A stretch of 61,029 bases of DNA from Azohydromonas aeria (GTDB taxonomy: Bacteria; Pseudomonadota; Gammaproteobacteria; Burkholderiales; Burkholderiaceae_C): contig NZ_VIDQ01000041.1 of assembly GCF_009760915.1 (NCBI RefSeq), positions 1 through 61,029 of the forward strand, given 5' to 3'. The position numbers and the translations under genes are program-made. The notes under the pieces were generated by a model that had not been told where the DNA came from, searched no databases, and saw nothing but the letters and a program-made list of their open reading frames with translations. The number at the start of each line of letters is the position of its first letter. The stretch's first letter is position 1. Below are positions 1 through 9,138 of the stretch, in pieces.

Positions 1-2814
1 ACGGTCACCCCGGTCAACGACAACCCGTTGGCCAACCCGGACACCTTCACGGTGGCCGAGGACAGCGGCGCCACGGTGCTCAACGTCCTGGCCAATGACA
101 CGACCGGTCCTGACACGGGGGAGACGCTCAGCGTCACCGCCGTCACGCAGCCGGCCCATGGCGGCACGGTCACGCTGGTCAACGGCGTGGTCGCCTTCAC
201 GCCCGCGCCCGACTTCTTCGGCACCACCTCGTTCACCTACACCGTCTCCGACGGCAATGGCGGCACCGCCACGGCCACCGCCACCGTCACGGTCACGCCG
301 GTCAACGACGCGCCCGTGGCCCGCCCGGACACCCTCACGGTGGCCGAGGACAGCGGCGCCACCGTGGTGGACGTGCTGGGCAACGACGACGCCGGCCCCG
401 ACAGCGGCGAGACGCTGACCGTCACCGCCGTCACGCAGCCGGCCCATGGCGGCACGGTCACGCTGGTCAACGGCGTGGTCCGCTTCACGCCCGCGCCCGA
501 CTTCTTCGGCACCACCTCGTTCACCTACACCGTCTCCGACGGCAACGGCGGCACCGCCACGGCCACCGTCAACGTCAACGTCACCCCGGTCAACGACAAC
601 CCGTTGGCCAACCCGGACACCTTCACGGTGGCCGAGGACAGCGGCGCCACGGTGCTCAACGTCCTGGCCAATGACACGACCGGTCCTGACACGGGTGAGA
701 CGCTGACCGTCACCGCCGTCACGCAGCCGGCCCATGGCGGCACGGTCACGCTGGTCAACGGCGTGGTCCGTTTCACGCCGGCGCCCGACTTCTTCGGCAC
801 CACGTCGTTCACCTACACCGTCTCCGACGGCAACGGCGGTACCGCCACGGCCATCGCCACCGTCACGGTCACGCCGGTCAACGACGCGCCCGTGGCCCGC
901 CCGGACACCTTCACGGTGGCCGAGGACAGCGGCGCCACGGTGCTCAACGTCCTGGCCAATGACACGACCGGTCCTGACACGGGTGAGACGCTCAGCGTCA
1001 CGGCCGTGTCGCAGCCCGCCCACGGCGGCACGGTCACGCTGGTCAACGGCGTGGTCCGCTTCACGCCCGCGCCCGACTTCTTCGGCACCACCTCGTTCAC
1101 CTACACCGTCTCCGACGGCAATGGCGGCACCGCCACGGCCACCGCCACCGTCACGGTCACGCCGGTCAACGACGCGCCCGTGGCCCGCCCGGACACCCTC
1201 ACGGTGGCCGAGGACAGCGGCGCCACCGTGGTGGACGTGCTGGGCAACGACGACGCCGGCCCCGACACCGGCGAGACGCTGACCGTCACCGCCGTCACGC
1301 AGCCCGCCCATGGCGGCACGGTCACGCTGGTCAACGGCGTGGTCCGCTTCACGCCGGCGCCCGACTTCTTCGGCACCACGTCGTTCACCTACACCGTCTC
1401 CGACGGCAACGGCGGCACCGCCACGGCCACCGCCACCGTCACGGTCACGCCGGTCAACGACGCGCCCGTGGCGCGCCCGGACACCCTCACGGTGGCCGAG
1501 GACAGCGGCGCCACCGTGGTGGACGTGCTGGGCAACGACGACACCGGCCCCGACACCGGCGAGACGCTGACCGTCACCGCCGTCACGCAGCCGGCCCATG
1601 GCGGCACGGTCACGCTGGTCAACGGCGTGGTCCGCTTCACGCCCGCGCCCGACTTCTTCGGCACCACCTCGTTCACCTACACCGTCTCCGACGGCAACGG
1701 CGGCACCGCCACGGCCACCGCCACCGTCACGGTCACGCCGGTCAACGACGCGCCCGTGGCGCGCCCGGACACCCTCACGGTGGCCGAGGACAGCGGCACC
1801 GCGGTGGTGGACGTGCTGGGCAACGACGGCACCGGACCTGACAGCGGCGAGACGCTCGGCGTCGTGGCCGTGACGCAGCCCGGCGCCGGCGCCGGCACGG
1901 TCACGCTGGTCAACGGCGCGGTGCGCTTCACGCCCGCGGCTGGCTTCTCCGGCACCACCTCGTTCACCTACACCGTCTCCGACGGCAACGGCGGCACCGC
2001 CACGGCAACGGCCACCATCACCGTCACGCCGGTGGAGAAGCCGCCCGTGCCCAAGCCCGTGCCCGCGCCGGCGCCGGCGCCCGCGCCCGCACCGGAGCCG
2101 GTCGCCCCGCCGCCCGCGCCCGCACCCGCGCCGGTGCAGCGCTTCGACTCGACGCTGGTCGCGCACCCGGTCCTGGACCGGGCCGCCGTGGTGATCGACA
2201 GCACGGCGCGCACCGTGGTCGTGGAATCGACGGACGTGGGTGACATCTACACCCGCTCCAGCGGCTTCCGCGCCATGGTCGCGCCGGCCAACGAGCCCAC
2301 GCTGCGCACCTTCCGCGGCATCGAGGACCAGGTCGTGCCCGCGGCGAAGCAGCTCAACCTGCAGGTGCCCGCTGACGCCTTCGTGCACACCCAGGCCAAC
2401 GAGACCGTGACGCTCACGGCCACGCTGGCCGACGGCCGCCCGCTGCCGTCGTGGCTGCAGTTCGACGGCAAGGCCGGCACCTTCAAGGGCGAGCCGCCCG
2501 CGGGCCAGGCGCTGGACCTGCGCATCAAGGTGCAGGGCCGCGACTCGCAGGGCCGCGAGGCCAACGCGATGTTCCGCATCAAGTCAGGCACCGAGGCCGC
2601 GGCGGAGCGCACGGACGGCCCGGCCGAGGTCGATGCCGCCAACGGCACGGAGGCGCCGGCCGCCAAGCTGCGCGCGGGCATCGGCGCGCGCGGCGGCCTG
2701 GACGCGCAGCTCATGCGCGGCGACGCCCTGACCCAGCGCCAGGGCCTGTGGCAGTCGCAGCGCAACGGCCAGGCCATGGCCCAGCGCGACGTGGCGGCAC
2801 GCCGCGGCGCCTGA
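1..2814 (+). CDS. Giant Ig-like repeat adhesin, 3' end (start lies before the window)
   Basis: The reading frame is open from base 1 (TVTPVNDNP precedes the first TTG at 28), so this is only the C-terminal 938 or so residues of a larger surface or secreted protein. About seven tandem 96-residue Ig-like units of the Big_9 type fill the first 680 residues, each with PDT..VAEDSG, a ..V..ND.. strand, GTVTLVNG and FTYTVSDGNGG. A Pro/Ala-rich linker (about 685-715) follows, then a cadherin-like putative-Ig domain (FRGIEDQVVP to FRIKSG) and a Gln/Arg/Ala-rich tail. There is no RTX repeat and no DLFVV tail, unlike the other three large exoproteins here. The two membrane adaptor genes downstream, on the same strand 100 bp away, suggest that they export or process it. 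The adhesive role is inferred from the domain type. Confidence 0.85.
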   Translation, partial: TVTPVNDNPLANPDTFTVAEDSGATVLNVLANDTTGPDTGETLSVTAVTQPAHGGTVTLVNGVVAFTPAPDFFGTTSFTYTVSDGNGGTATATATVTVTPVNDAPVARPDTLTVAEDSGATVVDVLGNDDAGPDSGETLTVTAVTQPAHGGTVTLVNGVVRFTPAPDFFGTTSFTYTVSDGNGGTATATVNVNVTPVNDNPLANPDTFTVAEDSGATVLNVLANDTTGPDTGETLTVTAVTQPAHGGTVTLVNGVVRFTPAPDFFGTTSFTYTVSDGNGGTATAIATVTVTPVNDAPVARPDTFTVAEDSGATVLNVLANDTTGPDTGETLSVTAVSQPAHGGTVTLVNGVVRFTPAPDFFGTTSFTYTVSDGNGGTATATATVTVTPVNDAPVARPDTLTVAEDSGATVVDVLGNDDAGPDTGETLTVTAVTQPAHGGTVTLVNGVVRFTPAPDFFGTTSFTYTVSDGNGGTATATATVTVTPVNDAPVARPDTLTVAEDSGATVVDVLGNDDTGPDTGETLTVTAVTQPAHGGTVTLVNGVVRFTPAPDFFGTTSFTYTVSDGNGGTATATATVTVTPVNDAPVARPDTLTVAEDSGTAVVDVLGNDGTGPDSGETLGVVAVTQPGAGAGTVTLVNGAVRFTPAAGFSGTTSFTYTVSDGNGGTATATATITVTPVEKPPVPKPVPAPAPAPAPAPEPVAPPPAPAPAPVQRFDSTLVAHPVLDRAAVVIDSTARTVVVESTDVGDIYTRSSGFRAMVAPANEPTLRTFRGIEDQVVPAAKQLNLQVPADAFVHTQANETVTLTATLADGRPLPSWLQFDGKAGTFKGEPPAGQALDLRIKVQGRDSQGREANAMFRIKSGTEAAAERTDGPAEVDAANGTEAPAAKLRAGIGARGGLDAQLMRGDALTQRQGLWQSQRNGQAMAQRDVAARRGA
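28..2046 (+). repeat. Seven tandem 288-bp coding repeats
   Basis: Units begin near 28, 316, 604, 892, 1180, 1468 and 1756. The first six are exactly 288 bp; the last carries one extra codon (GAGAG in place of AHGG) and is the most diverged. Long stretches are identical between units, for example around TPAPDFFGTTSFTYTVSD. The first half of each unit comes in two flavours (VLNVLANDTTG or VVDVLGNDDAG), arranged A-B-A-A-B-B-B. Confidence 0.95.
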
Positions 2815-2914
2815 CGCCAACTTTGACGCGGCGGCACGAGGCACGCGCCGCCGCGCCATTTCCCGAGGGGCGGCCTGCGTGGTTTCATGCGCGCCTCATC
2901 CACGCGACACCCCA

Positions 2915-4219
2915 ATGAGCCTCGATTCCCAGGCCGCCCTGCAACTGCTGGCCGAGACCCGCGCCGCCGACGGCGCCGCGGCGCGCCGCTTCACGCTGCT
3001 CAACCGCACGCGCGAGCAGCTGCCCTACCACGCCGCCGCGCTGTGGCAGGACGGCGCGCTGCTGGGCCATTCCGGCGCCAGCCAGGTCGATGCGCTGGGC
3101 CCCTACGGCCAGTGGCTGCAGCGCCTGGCGCGCGAGCGCGCCCGCACGCCCGGCGCCTTCGAGGCCGCCGAGCTTCCCGCCGCCCTGGCCGGCGCCTGGG
3201 ACGAGTGGTGGCCGCCCTATGCCCTGTCGCTGCCGGGCGCGCAGGGCCGCGTGCTGCTGCTCGCGCGCGAGCTGCCCTGGAGCCGGGCCGAGATCGACGC
3301 GCTGGCCGACTGGTTCGAGCTGTGGCAGCTGGCCGAGGCAGCGGCCGACGCGCAGGCGCCGCGCCGCGCCATCGACCTGGGCCTGCTGCGCCAGCGGCTG
3401 CGCCAGTGGCGCCCGCGCGGCAGGAACGCCCTGGCGCTGGCCGCCGTGGCGCTGCTGCTGGCGCTGCCGGTGCGACTGACGGTGCGCGCGCCCGGCGAGA
3501 TCGTGCCGCGCGAGCCCACCGTGCTGCGCGCCAGCGTGGACGGCATGGCGCGGCGGCTGCTGGTCGAGCCCAACCAGGTGGTCCAGGCCGGGCAGCTGCT
3601 GGCCGAGCTCGACGACGCCGCCGCCGCGAGCCGGCTGCAGGTGGCGCGCCAGGCGCTGGCCACGGCCGAGGCCGAGTGGCGCCAGACCACGCAGCAGGCG
3701 CTGGGCGACGCGCGCGCCAAGGCGCAGCTGGCCGTGACGCAGGGCCGCGTCGAGGAAAAGCGCACCGAGGTCGCCTACCTGGGCGAGCAGGTGCGCCGCA
3801 CCGAGCTGCGCGCCCCGCATGACGGCGTGGTGCTGGTGGACGACCCGGGCAGCTTCGCCGGCCGCACGGTGGCCGCCGGCGAGCCGCTGCTGCGCTTGGC
3901 CAAGCCCGAGGACCAGGAGGTCGAGGCCTGGCTGCCGGTGGCCGACGCGGTGGAGCTGCCCGAAGGCAGCCCGGTGAGCCTGTTCCTCAGCAGCCGCCCG
4001 GCCAGCCCGGTGCGGGCGCAGCTGCGCCTCTACGCCTACGAGGCCTCGCCGCGCCCCGAGGGCGGCCTGGCCTACCGGCTGCGCGGCAAGCTCGACGGCG
4101 CGGCGACCGAGCGGCTGGGCGCGCGCGGCACGGTGCACGTGGATGGCGCGCGCGTGCCGCTGGCGTACTGGGTGCTGCGCCGCCCGCTGGCCGCGCTGCG
4201 CGAGGCCACGGGGTGGTGA
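2915..4219 (+). CDS. HlyD-type membrane fusion (adaptor) protein with N-terminal cytoplasmic domain
   Basis: This is a periplasmic adaptor of the HlyD/biotinyl-lipoyl family. I chose the ATG at 2915 (MSLDSQAA) over the upstream GTG at 2879. Residues 1-165 are a soluble domain with a GAF-like look (LLNRTREQLPYHAAALW, GRVLLLARELPWS). One membrane segment (about 175-195, ALALAAVALLLALPVRLTV) follows, then the periplasmic lipoyl half-motifs (GEIVPREPTVLRASVDG, NQVVQAGQLLAELDD), a short coiled coil (about 230-280), the second lipoyl half (LRAPHDGVVLVDDPGSFAGRTV) and a beta-barrel region. Classical HlyD starts with a short cytoplasmic tail, so the large N-terminal domain is unusual. It overlaps the next gene by a few bases, so the two are translationally coupled. 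It probably links an inner-membrane component to an outer-membrane channel for the upstream adhesin; the substrate is inference. Confidence 0.85.
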   Translation: MSLDSQAALQLLAETRAADGAAARRFTLLNRTREQLPYHAAALWQDGALLGHSGASQVDALGPYGQWLQRLARERARTPGAFEAAELPAALAGAWDEWWPPYALSLPGAQGRVLLLARELPWSRAEIDALADWFELWQLAEAAADAQAPRRAIDLGLLRQRLRQWRPRGRNALALAAVALLLALPVRLTVRAPGEIVPREPTVLRASVDGMARRLLVEPNQVVQAGQLLAELDDAAAASRLQVARQALATAEAEWRQTTQQALGDARAKAQLAVTQGRVEEKRTEVAYLGEQVRRTELRAPHDGVVLVDDPGSFAGRTVAAGEPLLRLAKPEDQEVEAWLPVADAVELPEGSPVSLFLSSRPASPVRAQLRLYAYEASPRPEGGLAYRLRGKLDGAATERLGARGTVHVDGARVPLAYWVLRRPLAALREATGW

Positions 4220-6369
4220 CGGCGGACGTGGCGGCGCAGGTGGCGGCGCCGGCGCCGCGCGGCGCCACGCCGGACCAGGAACCGCCCTGGCCCGCGCTGC
4301 GCCAGGAGCTGCAGCTGCACCACGCGCCGGCGCTGGCCGACGGCAGCCCGAGCTGGACGCTGCACGACCCGGTGCGGCACCGCTTCACGCGCATCGACTG
4401 GATCACCTACGAGGTGCTGCGCCGCTGGTGGCTGGCCGACGCGGCGCTCATCGCCGAGCAGGTCAACACCCACACCACGCTGGCGCTGGAGCCCGGCCAC
4501 GTGCGGCAGGTGCTCGAATTCGCGCGCCGCAACGAGCTGGTCGAGCCGGCCGCCGCGCCGCGCACGCCCTGCTACCAGACGCCGCTGCGCGCGGCGCTGA
4601 CCTGGCTGCTGCACCACTACCTGTTCTTCCGCGTGCCGCTGTGCAACCCCGACGCCCTCCTGCAGCGGCTGCTGCCCTGGGCGCGGCGGCTGGGCGGCAC
4701 GGCCTTCACCCGGGCCACGGTGCTGGCGCTGGCTCTGGGACTGCTGGCCGTGGCGCGCGACTGGGCGGCGTTCGCCACGCAGGCGGTGGACATGCTGTCG
4801 TGGCGCGGCCTCGCGCTCTACGGCGTGACGCTGGTGGGCGTGAAGGTGGCGCACGAGTTCGGCCATGCCTTCACCGCGCGCCACCACGGCTGCCGCGTGC
4901 CGACCATGGGCGTGGCCTTCATGGTGCTGTGGCCGGTGGCCTACACCGACACCTCCGAGGTCTGGCGCCTGGCCGACGCGCGCGCGCGGCTGCGGGTGGC
5001 GCTGGCGGGGGTGCGCACCGAGCTGAGCATCGCCGCCTGGGCCACGCTGGCCTGGGCGCTGCTGCCCGACGGCCCGCTGCGCACCGCCGCCTTCACGCTC
5101 GCGACGCTGACCTGGATCAGCACGGTGGTCGTCAACCTCAGCCCGTTCATGCGCTTCGACGGCTACTTCGTGCTGTGCGACCTGCTCGACCAGCCCAACC
5201 TGCACGAGCGCAGCTTTCAGCTGGCGCGCTGGTGGCTGCGGCGCGTGCTGCTGGGCTGGGACGCGCCAGTGCCCGAGGACGTGTCCCCGGGGATGCGGCG
5301 GGCGCTGATCGCCTTCGCCTTCGCCACCTGGGCCTACCGGCTGGTGCTGTACCTGGGCATCGCCTGGCTGGTCTACCACTTCGCCATCAAGGCGGTGGGC
5401 ATCGTGCTCTTCGCCGTGGAACTGGGATATTTCGTGATGCTTCCCGTGATCAGTGAGCTCAAGGCCTGGCGTGCCGGGCACGCCGCCTGGGCCGGTGCCG
5501 CGCGCTGGCGCCGCAGCCTGGGCGTGCTGGGACTGCTGGCGCTGCTGGGCTTCGTGCCGCTGCCGGGGCGCGAGAGCGCCGGCGCGGTGCTGCAGCCGGC
5601 GCAGCACCTGGCGCTGCGGCTGCCCACGGCCGGCGTGCTGCAGGCGGTGCACGTGCAGCCGGGCCAGCGCGTGGCCGCCGGCGAGCCGCTGCTGGAGGCC
5701 TCGGCCGCGGCGCTGGAGCAGCGGCTGCAGGCGGCGCAGGTGCGCATCCGCCAGCTGCAGCTGCAGGTGGGCGGCGCCAGCGTGGACGTGGCGCAGCAGG
5801 CGCAGTGGCAGTCGCTGCAGCAGCAGCTGGCCACGGCGCGGCAGGAGGCCGTCGCGGCGCAGGAGGAGATGGCGCGGCTGCGCCCGCGCGCGCCCTTCGA
5901 CGGCGTGGTCATGGCCGTGGACGAGGCGGCGCGCCCGGGCAGCGTGGCGGGGCCGCAGCAGACGTTGCTGCAGCTGGCCGCGCCGGGCCAGTGGCGCGTG
6001 GTGGCCTATGCCAGCGAGGGCACGGCGCGCGCGCTGCGCGAGGGCGACGCGGCAAGGGTCGCCGCCGACGCCGCGCCGCTGCGCGGCCTGGACGCGCGCG
6101 TGGTCAGCGTCGCGCCGCACGCCAGCACCGTGCTGGCCGAGCCGCTGCTGGCGCAGGCCCATGGCGGCGCGGTGGAGGCCACGCCGCAGGGCCGCGACTG
6201 GCTGCTGACGCAGCCGCTCTACCGCGTGGAGCTGGAGCTGCTGGACGACCCGCGGCTGTCGCCGCGGCAGTGGCGCGGCCACGCCGTGCTGCCGCAACCC
6301 GCGCGCAGCGCCTGGGAGCGGGCCTGGACCGTGGTGGCGGGCGTGGCGGTGCGGGAAATGGGGTTCTGA
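4213..6369 (+). CDS. M50-family zinc metalloprotease fused to a HlyD-like adaptor domain
   Basis: This 718-residue polytopic membrane protein begins at one of two adjacent GTG codons (4213 or 4216); the second gives a GTGA overlap with the previous gene. The N-terminal 150 residues are soluble. The membrane region carries the site-2-protease signature HEFGH (214-218) and, about 100 residues later, NLSPFMRFDGY, which supplies the third zinc ligand of M50 enzymes. After the last helix (about 425-455) the C-terminal third is a HlyD-like adaptor: lipoyl half (GVLQAVHVQPGQRVAAGEPLLE), a Gln-rich coiled coil (about 495-555), second lipoyl half (RAPFDGVVMAVDEAARPGS) and a beta-barrel piece. Proteins of this type are often annotated as putative peptide zinc metalloprotease. 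All zinc-binding residues are present, so it is probably active. It likely works with the preceding adaptor in export or maturation of the adhesin. Confidence 0.85.
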   Translation: MVTADVAAQVAAPAPRGATPDQEPPWPALRQELQLHHAPALADGSPSWTLHDPVRHRFTRIDWITYEVLRRWWLADAALIAEQVNTHTTLALEPGHVRQVLEFARRNELVEPAAAPRTPCYQTPLRAALTWLLHHYLFFRVPLCNPDALLQRLLPWARRLGGTAFTRATVLALALGLLAVARDWAAFATQAVDMLSWRGLALYGVTLVGVKVAHEFGHAFTARHHGCRVPTMGVAFMVLWPVAYTDTSEVWRLADARARLRVALAGVRTELSIAAWATLAWALLPDGPLRTAAFTLATLTWISTVVVNLSPFMRFDGYFVLCDLLDQPNLHERSFQLARWWLRRVLLGWDAPVPEDVSPGMRRALIAFAFATWAYRLVLYLGIAWLVYHFAIKAVGIVLFAVELGYFVMLPVISELKAWRAGHAAWAGAARWRRSLGVLGLLALLGFVPLPGRESAGAVLQPAQHLALRLPTAGVLQAVHVQPGQRVAAGEPLLEASAAALEQRLQAAQVRIRQLQLQVGGASVDVAQQAQWQSLQQQLATARQEAVAAQEEMARLRPRAPFDGVVMAVDEAARPGSVAGPQQTLLQLAAPGQWRVVAYASEGTARALREGDAARVAADAAPLRGLDARVVSVAPHASTVLAEPLLAQAHGGAVEATPQGRDWLLTQPLYRVELELLDDPRLSPRQWRGHAVLPQPARSAWERAWTVVAGVAVREMGF

Positions 6370-6396
6370 AGCCCGGTCTCCCGGCCGAAGGCGTCC

Positions 6397-7254
6397 TCAG
6401 ACGAACACCCGCTCCCGCAGCCACTTCGTCGCCACCCACTTCTCGCCCGCGATCACCGGCGCGCCGCCGTGCAGGGTGCGGGTGTCGGGATGCGCGCGCG
6501 CGTAGCTGAAGAACACGGCGTTGCCCTTGAAGGGGGCGACTTCCAGGCCGACGTCGGGGAAGGTCGTGCCGCCGCCCTGGGCCGGGGTGTTGAGGTACAT
6601 CACCAGCGTGCCCACGCGCTGGCCGCCGCGCTGCAGGATGGCCGGCGTGCCGGGCTGGCTCGGGTCGAAGTAGTCGTGGTGCGGCCGGTACTCGGCGCCG
6701 GGCCCGTAGCGCAGGATCTGCAGCCCCTCGCCGTTCTCCACCGGCCAGTTCACCAGCGCGGCGATGCGCGCCTCGATGCGCTGGTGCAGCGCCGTCTCGC
6801 CGCGGCCGAAGAACATGCCGCTGCTGGTGCGCGCGGCGTTCACTTCGCTGCCGCCGGTGGCGATGTCCACCGTCTCCGAGCGCGCCAGGCGCGGGCGCGC
6901 CAGCTCGATCAGCTCGTCGCATTCCTGCGCCGACAGCAGCCCGCCGAAGACCACCACGCGCGGGTTCTCCATGGTCATGAGCACCTGCACCTCGCGGTCC
7001 AGCGCCTTCACGACACTCGGGTGCTGGCCCAGCGCCGGCTCGGGCACGGCCACCCTGGCCAGCGGCGCGGGCTGCACCGCGGGCTTCTGCAGCGAGTCCA
7101 TGAAGCCGCTGAGGGTGCTCTCCATGGCGTCGATGGCCGTGGCCTCGTCCCAGCCGCTGGCGCGCATGGCCGCCAGCACGGCCTCGGGGCGGTGGCCGGC
7201 GCGGGCCTGGTCGATGATCCACTGGCGCAATTCGGGGGTGATCTGCTGGCTCAT
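6397..7254 (-). CDS. Prolyl 4-hydroxylase-like 2-oxoglutarate/Fe(II) dioxygenase
   Basis: 285 residues. The C-terminal half (about 97-285) matches the P4Hc fold: iron ligands H192 and D194 in PHHDYFD, distal H262 in LHGG, and the 2-oxoglutarate-binding K272 in GEKW. GGGTTFPDVGLEV and KGNAVFFSY are typical of bacterial prolyl 4-hydroxylases. The first 50 residues form a small helical domain (ELRQWIIDQARAGH...GWDEATAIDAME) that looks UBA-like. The expected reaction is hydroxylation of a prolyl residue in a protein, with succinate and CO2 released; the target is unknown. It sits alone, convergent with the M50/adaptor gene and ahead of yaaA on the same strand. Confidence 0.88.
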   Translation of the reverse strand: MSQQITPELRQWIIDQARAGHRPEAVLAAMRASGWDEATAIDAMESTLSGFMDSLQKPAVQPAPLARVAVPEPALGQHPSVVKALDREVQVLMTMENPRVVVFGGLLSAQECDELIELARPRLARSETVDIATGGSEVNAARTSSGMFFGRGETALHQRIEARIAALVNWPVENGEGLQILRYGPGAEYRPHHDYFDPSQPGTPAILQRGGQRVGTLVMYLNTPAQGGGTTFPDVGLEVAPFKGNAVFFSYARAHPDTRTLHGGAPVIAGEKWVATKWLRERVFV

Positions 7255-7340
7255 GGCGGGCTCCCGGGAAGCTGGTCGGTTTCCGTCCTGATGGATGCGT
7301 CGGCGTCAGCGCCCCATCGACTCGTTCAAAGGTAGGCGGC

Positions 7341-8126
7341 TCACTGCGGCCGGCGCCGGAACACCAGCCGGTCGGCGGTGGAGGCCGTGGCGTCGAAGCG
7401 GTAGCCGTCGGCGTCGAACTCGCGCAGCGCCTCGACCCGCACCGCGCGCTGCTGCACCGCCCAGCGCGCCATCAGGCCGCGCGCGCGCTTGGCCCAGAAG
7501 CTCACGACCTTCCAGCCGCTGCCCTTCCAGTCCTCGAACACGCATTCGACGATGCGCGTGCCCGGCAGCGCCTTGCGGTCCACGGCCTTGAAGTATTCCT
7601 GCGAGGCCAGGTTCACCAGCAGCGGCTGCGGGTCCTGCGCCAGGCGCGCGCGCAGGTGGTCGGCGATGCGCGTGCCCCACCAGGCGTACAGGTCCTTCCC
7701 GCGCGGATTGGCCAGGCGCGTGCCCATCTCCAGCCGGTAGGGCTGCAGCCGGTCCAGCGGGCGCAGCACGCCGTACAGGCCCGAGAGGATGCACAGGTGC
7801 TGCTGCGCCCAGGCCAGGTCGTCGGCGGCGAGCGTCCTGGCCTCCAGCCCGTCGTAGACGTCGCCATTGAAGGCCAGGATGGCCGGCTTGCTGTTGTCGT
7901 CGTCGAAGGTGCGCGACCAGGCGCCGAAGCGCGCCACGTTGAGCGCGGCCAGCGGGGCCGACAGGTCCATCAGCGCCGCGATCTCGGCCGGCGTCTTCGG
8001 CTTGAGCAGCTCCACCAGCACCGCGGCCTCGTCCACGAACGCGGGCAGCGTGGCCTGGCGCAGCACCTCGGCCGGCGTGGGGGTGTCGTAGTCCAGGGCT
8101 TTGGACGGAGAGAGCAGGAAGAGCAT
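7341..8126 (-). CDS. yaaA: Peroxide stress protein YaaA (UPF0246)
   Basis: 261 residues, close to the usual family length. The start MLFLLSPSKALDY, the NGDVYDGL motif, the LSGLYGVLRPLD.LQPYRLEMGTRL block and NLASQEYFK are hallmarks of the YaaA/UPF0246 family. In E. coli YaaA is induced by OxyR and limits free iron and oxidative DNA damage during peroxide stress; it has a DNA-binding cavity. No OxyR site was evident in the short region upstream. Transcribed in the same direction as the P4H gene downstream (87 bp gap) and the esterase upstream. Confidence 0.95.
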   Translation of the reverse strand: MLFLLSPSKALDYDTPTPAEVLRQATLPAFVDEAAVLVELLKPKTPAEIAALMDLSAPLAALNVARFGAWSRTFDDDNSKPAILAFNGDVYDGLEARTLAADDLAWAQQHLCILSGLYGVLRPLDRLQPYRLEMGTRLANPRGKDLYAWWGTRIADHLRARLAQDPQPLLVNLASQEYFKAVDRKALPGTRIVECVFEDWKGSGWKVVSFWAKRARGLMARWAVQQRAVRVEALREFDADGYRFDATASTADRLVFRRRPQ

Positions 8127-8270
8127 GGGGGCGAATGGAACGGACGGGGCGGTTCGGGAGGCAACCCGGCCCGGCGGGCGCGGGCCAGGAGCGGCGGGAA
8201 ACAGCGCATTTTGCGCGGTCGTCCGCGGCCCCGGGGCAAGCCCGGGGCTGGTTACAGGCCGTACCGGCCG

Positions 8271-8969
8271 TCAGTGCGGCTCGCCGCCACGCTGCAGCGC
8301 CGGCACCGCCCCCAGTGCCGCCTGCCAGGTGCGGTGCGGGATGTGGGTGCGCAGCCGGTGGATGGCCTCGGCGATGAGCGCCGGGTGCAGCTCGTGGCCG
8401 ACGCCCTCGGCGATGTCGAGCGTGGCGTCGCCGCCCAGCAGCGCCAGCCGGTCCAGCGCCTCGCGCGCGTGGCGCGCGGGCATCACCGTGTCGGCGCCGC
8501 CGTGCAGCAGGTGCAGCGTGGTGAGCCGCGGCGCATGGTCGGGCAGCACGGCGTAGCGGCCGCTGAAGGCCAGCACGCGCCCGGCCAGGCCGTCCTCGGC
8601 CTGCGCGGTTTCCAGCGCCAGGATCGCGCCCTGCGAGAAGCCCACCAGCGCCGTGACGGCCGGCTCGGCGCGCAGCCGCGCCTGCGTTGCATGCAGCCAC
8701 TTGACGAAGCGCTCGCGCGCCGCGGCCACGCGCGCCGGCCGGTTCTCCTCGGTGATGCTGTTCACCGAGAACCACTGCCGCCCGGCCGACCCGCCGTCGA
8801 AGGCGTCGAAGCCCTCGGGAATCAGCAGCGCCGCCTGCGGGAACTCCGCGCGCAGTGCCTGCGCCAGGGGCAGCATCGAGGCGGCGTCACCGCCCACGCC
8901 GTGCAGCAGCACCATGAGCTGCGGCGGCACCCCGTCGTTGGGGGGCAGGAATTCGATGCACTCATTCAT
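8271..8969 (-). CDS. ypfH: YpfH-like serine esterase (alpha/beta hydrolase)
   Basis: 232 residues from the ATG at 8969 (MNECIEFLPPNDG). The frame stays open far upstream, but the conserved protein begins here. It shows the phospholipase/carboxylesterase pattern: oxyanion strand LMVLLHGVGG, nucleophile S112 in GFSQG, D160 in LLHGGAD and H192 in GVGHELH. This matches the carboxylesterase family that includes E. coli YpfH, which acts on short-chain esters. Divergent from the phosphodiesterase gene at 9139. Confidence 0.9.
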   Translation of the reverse strand: MNECIEFLPPNDGVPPQLMVLLHGVGGDAASMLPLAQALRAEFPQAALLIPEGFDAFDGGSAGRQWFSVNSITEENRPARVAAARERFVKWLHATQARLRAEPAVTALVGFSQGAILALETAQAEDGLAGRVLAFSGRYAVLPDHAPRLTTLHLLHGGADTVMPARHAREALDRLALLGGDATLDIAEGVGHELHPALIAEAIHRLRTHIPHRTWQAALGAVPALQRGGEPH

Positions 8970-9051
8970 CCGGGGATTGTGCGGGACCGTCATCCGCGCA
9001 CCCCGCCCGGGCGCCAAAGCCCTGCTCCGGGCGCCATTGAAAATGCTTGCA

Positions 9052-9075
9052 GCCCGGGCCGGCCCGGGGCTTGCC
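9052..9075. repeat. Short intergenic GC palindrome element, copy 1
   Basis: The core CCCGGGCCGGCCCGGG (9053-9068) is a perfect 16-bp palindrome followed by a TTGCC tag. A 24-bp block with only two differences recurs at 33532-33555. Both copies sit 40-65 bp before a plus-strand start codon (9139 and 33595). A related hairpin with stem CCCCGGG occurs at 8228-8250. Confidence 0.6.
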
Positions 9076-9138
9076 AGGGAGCGGCGGCCTACCATCACCG
9101 CATTCCACGCTTGGCGCCCACCGCCCGCCCCGGTCCGC

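Noticed and set aside
237..2246. A series of minus-strand open frames of 92-96 codons in register with the 288-bp repeats
   Set aside because: They repeat with the same period as the coding strand and have no start signals. They are mirror frames of GC-rich tandem repeats.
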